Assembly: GCA_963706685.1 (NCBI GenBank)
Contig: CAVPMY010000005.1
Location: 868,001 to 932,000, forward strand
Reading direction: 5' to 3'
Origin: CADEEN01 sp963706685
Lineage (GTDB): Bacteria; Pseudomonadota; Gammaproteobacteria; Burkholderiales; Burkholderiaceae_C
DNA: 64,000 bases
The notes beneath the pieces were generated by a model, which saw only the letters and a program-made list of their open reading frames with translations, did no database searches and was not told the origin of the DNA. Both the position numbers and the translations under genes were made by a program. Shown piece by piece: positions 44,358 through 52,923 of the stretch; within the stretch, counting starts at the first letter, position 1, and the number at the start of each line of letters is the position of its first letter.

Positions 44358-45369
44358 TCAAGGTGGAGGTGAAGAGAGAACGTCGGCGACGACGGCCAGC
44401 GTGTCGCCGCGGCCGATGAGGCCGGGGAAGTGGCGCGCCGCCAGCAGGCCGTCGCGCTGGCAGCGGTACTCGACCGCCGACACGCCGGTGCGGTCGATGT
44501 CGTGCACGCGCGCGATCAGGTCGCCGGCGCGCACCGTCGCGCCGAGGTCGACGGCACATCTCGAGCAGGCCGTCATCGCAGGCAGGTCGTGTAGCAACTG
44601 CCGTCGGGCATGTCGAGCATCGATGCGTCGGCAGCGGCTCCAGCGTGCCGGCGCAGACGCCGGCAGTGCACCAGCACGCGGCGCACGCCGCGTTCGGCGA
44701 TGGCGATGCTGGCGGCGGTGGCGCTGCCGCCGCCGCCGAGCTCGGTCGACAGGAAGACCTTGCCGGCCGCCTCGACCGCGCTGTCGAACATGCCGACGCT
44801 GTCGAGTTCGAGCATCGTCATCGAGTAGGGCGCGCCGAACGCCCGCATCGCCGCCTCGCAGCGCGCCTGGTTGCGCCTTGTCTTCGAGCACGTGGACGCG
44901 CGGCGAACGGCAGGAAGTCGAGCGTGCGGCCGCCCGAATGGATGTCCAGCACCAGATCGGCCATCGGCAGCAGATAGCGCTGGACGTAGTCGGCGATCTT
45001 CTGCGTCACGGTGCCGTCGGGGCGGCCGGGAAAGCTGCGGTTCAGGTTGCCCTGGTCGATCGGCGACGTGCGCCGGCCGGCGCGCAGCGCCGGGTAGTTC
45101 AGATAGGGCACGATGATGACGCGGCCGTTGACGTCGTCGGCGCGCAGCGACGCCGCGAGCTTGGCCAGCGCCACCGGCCCTTCGTATTCGTCGCCGTGGT
45201 TGGCGCCGGTCAGCAGCACGGTCGGGCCGCTGCCGCGCGCGATCACCGTGACCGGGATCATCAGCGCGCCCCAGGCCGAGCCGTCGTGCGAATACGGCAG
45301 CTTCAGATAGCCGTGCTGCTCGCCTTCGCGCGAGAAGTCGACGGTCGGGGTGATGGGGGAATCGCGCAT
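44358..45369 (-). CDS. doeB: DoeB, N-acetyl-diaminobutyrate deacetylase, multiply frameshifted
   Basis: Zinc hydrolase of the succinylglutamate desuccinylase/aspartoacylase family, which in ectoine catabolism deacetylates N-alpha-acetyl-L-2,4-diaminobutyrate. Intact N-terminal half: zinc ligands in LTGANHGDEYEGP and VLDIHSGG, plus YLNYPALRAGRRTSPIDQGNLNRSFPG. From about 44900 the frame slips several times (near 44905, 44873, 44661, 44625, 44582 and 44553), but the family text continues (VHVLEDKAQ, MTMLELDSVGMFDSAVEAAGKVFLSTELGGGG, VRAGDLIARVHDIDRTG). About 337 codons in all, the normal length. Confidence 0.83.
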
Positions 45370-45381
45370 CGCTCAGGCGTC

Positions 45382-46577
45382 TCAGTCCTTGACGAACAGC
45401 TTGCGCGGCGTCTTGCACAACGGCTCCGCACGCCTGGTCGGTGATCAGGATGCTCTCGGTGATCTCCAGGCCCCAGTCGTCGCGCCACAGATGCCGGGCA
45501 TGAAGTGGAACGTCATGCCGGGTTCGAGCACGCTCTTGTCGCCGGGCCGCAGGCTCATCGTGCGCTCGCCCCAGTCGGGCGGGTAGCTGATGCCGATCGG
45601 GTAGCCGCAGCGGCTGCTCTTGTCGATGCCGTGGCGGCGCAGCACGTCGAAGAAGGCGCTGGCGATGTCGCCGCAGGTGTTGCCCGGTCGTGGCCGCCTC
45701 GAGCCCGGCGTCGATGCCTTCGAGCACCGCCTGCTCGGCTTCGATGAAGTGCTGCGGCGGCTTGCCGAGATACACCGTGCGCGACTGCGGGCAGTGATAG
45801 CGGCGGTGGCAGCCGGCGATCTCGAAGAAGGTGCCGGCGCCGCGCTCGAACGGGCGTGTCGTCCCAGGTCAGGTGCGGCGCGGCGGCGTCGGCGCCGGTC
45901 GGCAGCAGCGGCACGATCGCCGGGTAGTCGCCGCCGTGCCGTTCGGTGCCGCTGATTGCGGTGGCGTAGATCTTCGGCCACCAGGTCGTTCTTGCGCATG
46001 CCCGGCTCGATCGTCTCGACGATCGTCCGGTGCATGTTCTCGACGATGCGCGCGGCGATGCGCATGTAGGCGATCTCCTGCGGCGACTTCACCGCACGCT
46101 GCCAGTTGACGAGCGCGGTGGCGTCGACCAAGCGTCGCCTGCGGCAGGTGCTTTTGCAGCGACGCGTAGGCGGCGGCGCTGAAGTAGTAGTTGTCCATCT
46201 CGACGCCGATGCGCAGCGCCTGCCAGCCGCGCGCGCTGATGACCTCCGTGGCCAGCTGGTCCATCGGGTGGCGCTCGGTCGACTGCACGTAGTGGTCGGG
46301 GTAGCGCAGCACGTGGTCGGCGGCCATGTAGACGGTGCGGTCGGCGCCGTTGCCGTCCATGCCGCGGCCCCACCACAGCGGGTCGCCGTCCGGCGGCACC
46401 AGCACGCCCTGGTGCACATAGAACGACCAGCCGTCGTAGCCGGTGAGCCAGGCCATGTTGCTGGGGTCGGTGACGAGCAAGCAGGTCGACGCCTTGCGCC
46501 GCCATCGCGGCGCGTGTCTTCGCCAGGCGGGCGGCGTATTCGCTGCGTTCGAAGGGGAGTTTCACGTCTTGCGGCAT
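45382..46577 (-). CDS. doeA: DoeA, ectoine hydrolase (M24 peptidase fold), multiply frameshifted
   Basis: Opens the ectoine ring to acetyl-diaminobutyrate. About 398 codons with the creatinase/M24 layout. Recognisable text: LVTDPSNMAWLTGYDGWSFYVHQGVLV, NWQRAVKSPQEIAYMRIAARIVENMHRTIVE, HGGDYPAIVPLLPTGADAAAPHLTW, GYPIGISYPPDWGERTMSLRPGDKSVLEPGMTFHFMPG and WRDDWGLEITESILITDQ. At least seven single-base slips (near 46486, 46131, 45969, 45858, 45690, 45490 and 45428) separate these pieces. ATG 46577 has AGGAG upstream. It starts 22 bases after eutC and ends 12 bases before doeB. Confidence 0.84.
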
Positions 46578-46599
46578 TCGGTTCTCCTGTTCGATGGGG

Positions 46600-47593
46600 T
46601 CAGGCGTCCAGCCTTTTGCCGACGCCGGCGCGCAAGGCGCGCCTGCGCGCCAGATCGGCGATCGCGGTGTCCTGGGCGCCGGTGCCGGTGAGGTCGCACA
46701 GCGTCACGTCGTCTTCAGCCACGCGGCCGGGGCAGCGCTTGGTGATCACCGCGCCGAGTTCGTCGCAAGGATCTGTCGGCGGCGACGCGACCGGCGGCAA
46801 TCGCGTGGTGCAGTTCGCCGAGCACGCGCACCTGTTCGAGCTTGTCGCAGACGTAGTGCGTGACGGCGGCCAGCGCATCGGGGTGGATCTCGTTCTTGTG
46901 CCCGGCATCGGCGCCCATCGCAGTGATGTGCAGGCCGGGGTGGAGATGGCGGCGCTCGATCAGCGGCAGGTGCGACGGCGTGGTGGTGACCGCGATGTCG
47001 GCGTCGGCGAGGGCTTCGGCGACGTCGGCACAGACCTGAACCTCCAGCGTCAGCTCGCGCTGCATCTGTTCGGCGAAGTCCTTCGCTTGCGCCGCTCTGG
47101 GCGCCCACACTGTGGCCGATCGGATCGGCCGCACCAGCGTCAGTGCGCGCAGTTGCAATCGCGCCTGTTCACCGGCGCCAATGACGGCTGCACGTGCGGC
47201 GTCGGCGCGCGCCAGCCAGCGCGCGGCGACGGCGCCGGCAGCGGCGGTGCGCACGGCGGTCAGGTAGCCGTTGTCGAGCAACAGCGCCTCGAGTACGCCG
47301 GTGCGCGCCGACAGCACGACCATCAGGCCGCCGAGACTCGGCAGTCCGAGCTTGGGATTGTCGAAGAAGCCGGGGCTCACCTTGACCGCGAAGCTGTCGA
47401 GTCCGGGCAGCCAGGCGGTCTTGACGTCGACCTCGCCGCGGTACTTCTCGATGTCCAGACGCAGCACCGGCGGCATGACGACGCCGCCGCCGGCGAGTTG
47501 CGCGAAGGCGTTCTCGATGCAGTCGACCGCCGCCACGTCGAGCGGCACGCACGCGCGTAGATCGGACTCACTCAGCAGCAGGACGTTCGGCAT
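46600..47593 (-). CDS. eutC: EutC, ornithine-cyclodeaminase-family enzyme of ectoine utilisation, one frameshift
   Basis: About 331 residues of the ornithine cyclodeaminase/mu-crystallin family: VDCIENAFAQLAGGGVVMPPVLRLDIE, DVKTAWLPGLDSFAVKVSPGFFDN, and the NAD-binding AAVIGAGEQARLQLRAL. An extra base near 46778 moves the C-terminus into the frame CDELGAVITKRCPGRVAEDD, DVTLCDLTGTGAQDTAIADL, ending at 46600. EutC acts with EutA and EutB in hydroxyectoine breakdown. It starts a new transcription unit, with candidate operator sites just upstream at 47596-47636. Confidence 0.85.
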
Positions 47594-47595
47594 CG

Positions 47596-47636
47596 GGACA
47601 ATCTAGTGCGCGCAGGCGCAGGCGCCGTTGTCCTAG
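47596..47636. promoter_or_regulatory. Candidate EnuR operator pair upstream of eutC
   Basis: GGACAAT at 47596-47602 and TTGTCCTAG at 47628-47636 are inverted relative to each other, separated by 25 bases, and lie between the enuR stop and the eutC start. The same GGACAA/TTGTCC dyad is contracted into a continuous palindrome at 52791-52814. Binding by the cluster's MocR regulator is inferred. Confidence 0.5.
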
Positions 47637-47649
47637 TGCATTGCGCGTT

Positions 47650-49057
47650 TCAAGGCTGGTCGTGCACGCGCGGAAACTGCGCATACACGTCGGCGATCGT
47701 CTCCAGCCCGCGGTCGACATGCGCATCGCCGCCTTCGGCACCGAGGCACAGTCGGATCGCGTCCGGCCGCACCGTCCCGCGCACCAGGAACGGATCGGGC
47801 TGGGTGACCGCGACATGGCGATCGCGCAACTGCCGCACCAGGCTGTCGAGCTGCCAGCCGGCCGGGATGCCGAGCCAGGCCGCAGGCGCGTTCGGATGGC
47901 TGCCGATGACGTGATCGCCGAGCCGTTGCCGCAGCACGCGGTGGCGCCGCGCCAGCTGTTCGCGCTGCGTCTCGACCAGCCGCGCCGCGTTGCCGTCGCC
48001 GATCCAGCGTGTCGCGATCTCGGCCAGCAGCGGCGTCGCCATCCAGCTGCTGACGCGCAAGATGCTTTCGGCGCGCAGCGCATGCCGTCTGGGCACGCTC
48101 AGGTAGCCGGTGCGCAGCCCGGTCAGGACCGACTTCGTGAAACTGGTGCAGTAGTGCCCGAGTTCGGGTACCAGGCTGCTGATCGGCGGCAGGCGCTCGG
48201 CCAGCAGCGGACCGAAGACATCGTCCTCGATGACGTAGACGCCGTAGCGGTCGGCGATGCGGGCGATCGCCTTGCGGTGGGCGAGCGGCATCAGCGTCAT
48301 CGTCGGGTTGTTGAAGTTGGGCGTGCAGACCAGCGCGGTGATGCGCTCGTTGGCGCACATGTCCTCGAAGTGGCTCGGCTGCAGGCCGCAGTCGTCGCAG
48401 TCCAGTCCCTTGAGCGTGAAGCCCAGCACCTGCGCGGCGCCGATCACGCCGTGGTCGGTCAAGGTCTTCGCACAGCACGACGTCGCCCGGCCGGGCGAGC
48501 ATCGCCAGCGCCAGGAAGATGGCGTGCGACGTGCCGTTGGTGACGAGCAGGTTGTCGATGGCCGACGCCATGCCGAGCGACGCCAGCCAGTCGACGCCGG
48601 CCGCGCGGTGGTGCTCGAAGCCGGCGACCGGTCGGCATTCGCGCATCCACGGCTGGTCGGCCTGCTGCGCCAGCGCGGCGCAGGCTTCGCGCCAGAGGCG
48701 GTCGTGCAGCTCGGTGTGGACGATGCGCGCGATCGAGAAATCGGCCAGCGACGGCTCGGCGCAGTCGAGCATGGTGTTGGCGACGCCTTCGCTGGCGCGA
48801 CGGGCGACGAAGCTGCCGCGCCCGACCTCGCAGCGGATCACGCCCTGGCGCTCGAGCTCCTTGTAGGCGTTGGTGACCGTCTGCACGCTGACGTGCAGGC
48901 GCTGGCTGAGCTCGCGCTGGGTCGGCAGCCGCGTGCCTTCGACGAGCGTGCCGCCGTCGATGTCGGACGCGATCGCCTGCACCAGCACCTTGACCTTTGA
49001 CTCGCCGCTGCGCACCTCGTCGAGCGCCCGGCGCCACGGCTCCATTGCCGGCTTCAT
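47650..49057 (-). CDS. enuR: EnuR-type MocR regulator of ectoine genes, one frameshift
   Basis: About 469 residues: GntR winged helix (VLVQAIASDIDGGTLVEGTRLPTQRELSQRLHVSVQTVTNAYKELERQGVIRCEVGRG) plus aminotransferase-like domain with the PLP lysine in LGHYCTSFTKSVLTGLRTGYLSVP. An extra base near 48466 shifts the frame between DVVLCE and LTDHGVIGAAQVLGF. EnuR in marine proteobacteria represses ectoine genes and responds to catabolic intermediates bound to PLP; transfer of that role is by homology and gene order. ATG 49057 is 11 bases after eutB. Confidence 0.83.
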
Positions 49058-49068
49058 CGCGCTCGCCT

Positions 49069-50068
49069 TCACTGCGCCGGCTCGCCGTCCACGAGCGGCC
49101 CTTGGCTGCTGACGATGCGGCGGTGCAGGTCCATGTCGATGTTGGCGCCGCTCAGCACTATGGCGGTGGTGCCGGTCGTACCCAGCTCGCCGCCGAGCAG
49201 TGCGGCGATGCCGACCGCGCCGCTGCCTTCGACGACCACCTGTTCGTGGCGGTAGGCGTGGCGGATGGCGTCGGCGATCTGCGCCTCCGACACCAGCACG
49301 GTGTCGTCGACCAGCGTCCTGCAGCATGCGCAGCGTGTAGCGGTTGGCCAGACCGATGCCGCCGCCGAGCGCGTCGGCCAGCGTCGCCAGCTCGGGAACC
49401 TGCATCGGCCGGCCGGCGCGCAGGCTGGTGTGCATCGCGCAGCCGCGCTCCATCGACACGCCGACGATGCGGATCGCCGGCGCGGCGCGGCGCAGCGCCA
49501 GCGCGATGCCGGCCAGCAGGCCGCCGCCCGACAGCGGCACCAGCACGGTGTCCAGGGCCGGCAGGTCTTCCAGCAGTTCGAGGCCGATCGTGCCCTGGCC
49601 GGCGATGACGTCGGCGTGGTCGAACGGCGGCACGAAACTCAGCCCCTCGTCATCGACGAGTTTCGCGACGCGTGCCTCGGCCTCGTCCTGGCTGGCGCCG
49701 ACGATGTGCACGTCGGCGCCGAGCGCGCGGATCGCCTCGACCTTGTTCGCCGGCACCTGGCTCGACATGCAGATCGCACAGCGCAGCCCCAGGCGCTGCG
49801 CCGCGTAGGCCAGCGCGCGGCCGTGGTTGCCGGTCGACATCGTGACGACGCCGTGCGCGCGGGCGCGTTCGTCGAGATGCAGCAGGGCGTTCGTCGCGCC
49901 ACGCAGCTTGAAGCTGCCGGTGATCTGCCGGCATTCGAGCTTCAGCGCCACCGCGCCGCCGGTCGCCGCCGACAGGCTGGGCGAGTGCAGCAGCTCGGTG
50001 TGCCGGACATGGCCGCGCAGGCGCTCGCGTGCACGGTAGATGTCGATCGGCTCCAGATCCGGCGTCAC
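49069..50068 (-). CDS. eutB: EutB, threonine-dehydratase-like enzyme of hydroxyectoine utilisation, one frameshift
   Basis: Fold-type-II PLP enzyme, about 333 residues. The PLP lysine is in ITGSFKLRGATNALL, the phosphate loop in LVPLSGGGLLAGIAL, and TMSTGNHGRALAYAAQRLGLRCAICMSSQVPANKVEAI is typical. An extra G near 49322 moves the frame into LVDDTVLVSEAQIADAIRHAY to the stop. GTG at 50068 (VTPDLEPIDIYRARERL) is the best start. It is co-transcribed with eutA upstream and enuR downstream. Confidence 0.84.
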
Positions 50069-50075
50069 GGCGACG

Positions 50076-50830
50076 TCACGGCGACAGGCGGCCAAGGCGC
50101 CCCGGCACCGACGCCGCGGCGCGCCCGGTGAGGCTGAGCGCGTGCCAGGCGATGGCCTGGTTGCTGGTCACCACCGGCCGGCCGAGCGCCCGTTCGAGTT
50201 CCTCCACCGCCAGGCTGGCGCGCAGCGCGGTGCAGGAGACGAACAGGGCATCGGCCGTCGCCGCCATCGCCTGCTTGCCGGCCTCGACGAGCGCCTCCGG
50301 CGCCAGTGCGGTCATCGCGTAGTCATCGTCCATCTCGAAACCGGACACGTTGAGCGACGTCGAGGCCGGTGCCGGCGTACCAGGCGCCGAGCGCGCGGTT
50401 CACCTCGGCCCGGTACGGCGTGAGCATCGACACCCGACGCGCGCCCAGCCTGTTCAGTGCGGCGAGGCTCGCCGTCACCGGCGTCGTCTGGTGACGCGAC
50501 GCCCGCGCGCGCCGCATCAGCGCCCGCGTTTCGGCTTCGCCGATGCGCGATCGTGCCCGACGTGCAACCGTAGACCAGCACGTCGAGCTCGATGCCCGGC
50601 AGCAGGTCGCGGCCGGCGCGCGGCAGGTCATCGGCGACACGCTGCAGCGCTTCCAGGCTCATCGGGTTCTCATGCTGCACGCGGTTGCTGTACAGGCCGA
50701 CGTCGCTCGGCAACATGCGGCGCAGGTCGGCCTCGCTGTTGAGGTCGGTCGCCAGCGCCAGCAGACCGATGCGGACGCTCTCGAATGGCAGCGCCGGCGG
50801 CGTTGGTGTGGGCAGGGTGTCGATGCGCAT
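50076..50830 (-). CDS. eutA: EutA, Asp/Glu-racemase-family enzyme of hydroxyectoine utilisation, frameshifted
   Basis: About 250 residues of the Asp/Glu racemase or arylmalonate decarboxylase superfamily. Both catalytic cysteines are seen: DVLVYGCTSGT and DALFVSCTALRAS. Slips near 50548 and 50363 divide the protein into three frames; pieces such as ETRALMRRARASRHQTTPVTASLAALNRLGARRVSMLTPYRAEVN connect them. ATG 50830 lies 18 bases downstream of the permease stop (50849), in the same operon. Confidence 0.82.
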
Positions 50831-50848
50831 GACGGTCGAGAACCGGCT

Positions 50849-52131
50849 TCAACGATAGGCCAGCGTCGGCAGCCACAAGGCAATCTGCGGCACGAAGATC
50901 GAGCAGCACCGACGCGGCGAGCAGTATGGCGATGAACGGCGGCGTGCCGCGGATGACCTCGAGATACGGTTTGCGGAAGATCGCGCAGGCGGTGAAGATG
51001 TCGCAGCCGAACGGCGGCGTCGCCGAGCCGATCGCCATCTGCAGCGTCGCCAGCGTGCCGACGAGCACCGGGTCGATGCCGGCCGATTTGACCAGCGGCA
51101 TGAAGATCGGCGTCACGATCAGCGTCACGACGATCGGGTCGACGAACATGCAGCCAATGAAGAAGGCGATCGAGATCGCCATCAGGATCGTGTACGGCCC
51201 GGCATCGGCGAGACCGAGCGCAGCGATCAACTGCTGCGGCACCTGCGCGAACGAGATGATCCACGAGAACGCCGCCCCGGTGCCGACGAGCACGAAGACG
51301 ATGCCGGTGATGAGCCCGGTCGAATAGGCGATCGCACGGCAGGTCGCGCAGCGTCACCGCGCGGTAGACGACGACCTCGAGCAGGAAGGCGTAGAGCACC
51401 GCCATCGCGGCGACCTCGGTCGGGCTGAAGTAGCCGCCGTACAGGCCGCCGATGATGAGCACCGGGAAGAAGCCTGCCGCCGCCGCCTTGCGCGTCGCGC
51501 GCCAGCGCTCGCCCCAGGTCGCGCGCGGTGCCAGCGGGATCTTGCGGCGCCAAGCGTAGACCACCGCGTAGACGCTGAACAACAGCAGGATCAGCAGTCC
51601 GGGGCCGACGCCGGCGAGGAACAGCTCGGCGATCGACACCTTGCCGACGATGCCAAAGACGATCATGCCGATGCTGGGCGGGATCAGGAACGCGATGTCC
51701 GACGCGTTGATGATCAGCCCCATCGTGAACTTGTCCTCGTAGCCGCCTTGCAGCATGCGCGGGCGCAGCGGGCCGCCGATGGCGACCACCGTGGCCTGGG
51801 TCGAACCCGAGATCGCGCCGAACAGCGTGCACGCCACCGCCGCGGTCACGGCGAGGCCGCCGCGCAGGTGGCCGAAGAAGGTCATCGCCAGGTCGAGCAG
51901 GCGGTTCGCAGTGTGGCCGCGTGTCACGATGTCGGCGGCGAAGATGAACATCGGCACCGTGATCAGCGCCACCGGGCTGATGCCGCTGACCATCTGCTGG
52001 ACGATGATGTCCGGCTTGAGCGCCGGGAAGTAGACGAAGAAGGCGACGAAGGTGGCGACCAGCATCGGCACCAGCATCGGGAAGCCGAGCAGCATCAGCA
52101 CGATCATCACGAGAAGAATGGTCAGGGCCAT
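50849..52131 (-). CDS. dctM: TRAP transporter large permease (DctM), frameshifted
   Basis: The membrane translocator of the TRAP system, about 427 residues and ~12 membrane segments (GFPMLVPMLVATFVAFFVYFP, VPMFIFAADIVTRG, PPFGCDIFTACAIF). An extra T near 51336 and an extra G near 50900 break the frame; the restored end reads SVLLIFVPQIALWLPTLAYR. With dctQ and the distant receptor it forms the uptake system placed in front of the ectoine-degrading enzymes. Confidence 0.86.
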
Positions 52132-52144
52132 GGTGCGGTCGTCC

Positions 52145-52711
52145 TCAGAGCGATGCCATGTCGACTTCGTCGTCCTCGCGCACACCGCGCGCGAGCAGTG
52201 GCGTGTCGCTGCGCAGGTTGGCCAGCGCAGCGAGCAGGAACTGCAGCGATGCGATGCCCAGCCCGAGCGGCAGCCACAGCAGCGTGATCCAGATCGGCAC
52301 CTGCATCGACGGCGTGACGCTGCCCAGCGCGTGCACGCGCAGGATGTAGGTGGTCGCGTACCAGGCCAGCGCGGCGAGCACGGTCGCGGTGATGACCTGG
52401 ATCAACGCGAACGAATAACGCCGCCCGTTCGACGGCAGCATGTCGGTCAGCGCCGACATGCGAATGTGTCGCCCTTGCCGCGCCGCCGCGCTGGTGCCGA
52501 CGAAGGTGATCAGCAGGATCAGGAACTGATTGAGCTCTTCGGAGAAGAAAAGGCTGCCGCTGAAGGCGACGCGGACGAAGACATTGCCCAGGGTGTTGAC
52601 CGCCATCACGATGACGCCCCAGGCGAGCAGGTGTTTCTCCAGCGCGGCCAGACCGTTGTCGAGGCCGCGCATCAGACGCCGCAAGGCGCCGGGTTCGGAC
52701 GGTTCGGGCAT
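52145..52711 (-). CDS. dctQ: TRAP transporter small permease (DctQ)
   Basis: 188 residues with four transmembrane helices (LLAWGVIVMAVNTLGNVFVRVAFSGSLFFSEELNQFLILLITFVGTSAAARQGRHIRM pattern, typical of DctQ). This is one of the few frames in this region that is unbroken. GGAG precedes the ATG at 52711. It begins the operon dctQ-dctM-eutA-eutB-enuR. Its promoter lies in 52712-52923, shared with the divergent E1 gene and containing a perfect palindrome. Confidence 0.9.
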   Translation of the reverse strand: MPEPSEPGALRRLMRGLDNGLAALEKHLLAWGVIVMAVNTLGNVFVRVAFSGSLFFSEELNQFLILLITFVGTSAAARQGRHIRMSALTDMLPSNGRRYSFALIQVITATVLAALAWYATTYILRVHALGSVTPSMQVPIWITLLWLPLGLGIASLQFLLAALANLRSDTPLLARGVREDDEVDMASL

Positions 52712-52790
52712 GGTGCTCCTGCTGCTCCTGCTGCTCCGCGGGTACGCGCGTTCGAATTCAGTCTATGGGTTGCCGCTGGAGCGAGAAATT

Positions 52791-52814
52791 GGCCTAGGAC
52801 AATTGTCCTAGGCC
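52791..52814. promoter_or_regulatory. Perfect 24-bp palindrome between dctQ and the E1 gene
   Basis: GGCCTAGGACAA (52791-52802) is followed directly by its exact reverse complement (52803-52814). It is centred about 90-120 bases from both divergent start codons. The core GGACAATTGTCC shares half-sites with the sequences upstream of eutC and of the TRAP receptor gene, making it the best candidate operator for the EnuR-type regulator. Confidence 0.65.
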
Positions 52815-52923
52815 GCGCGGCGATGCTCACTAGCAGATCATTCGAGCATCGACGATGCGCAGCCTACGAGGACAGGACCTGCCGCCGTCGCATCGCCAAA
52901 GTTTTGCGAACAGGAGTCTGCCG

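Noticed and set aside
49069..50095. A catabolic threonine dehydratase unrelated to ectoine.
   Set aside because: The fold is the same, but the immediate operon with EutA-, EutC-, DoeA- and DoeB-like genes and a MocR regulator fits EutB much better.
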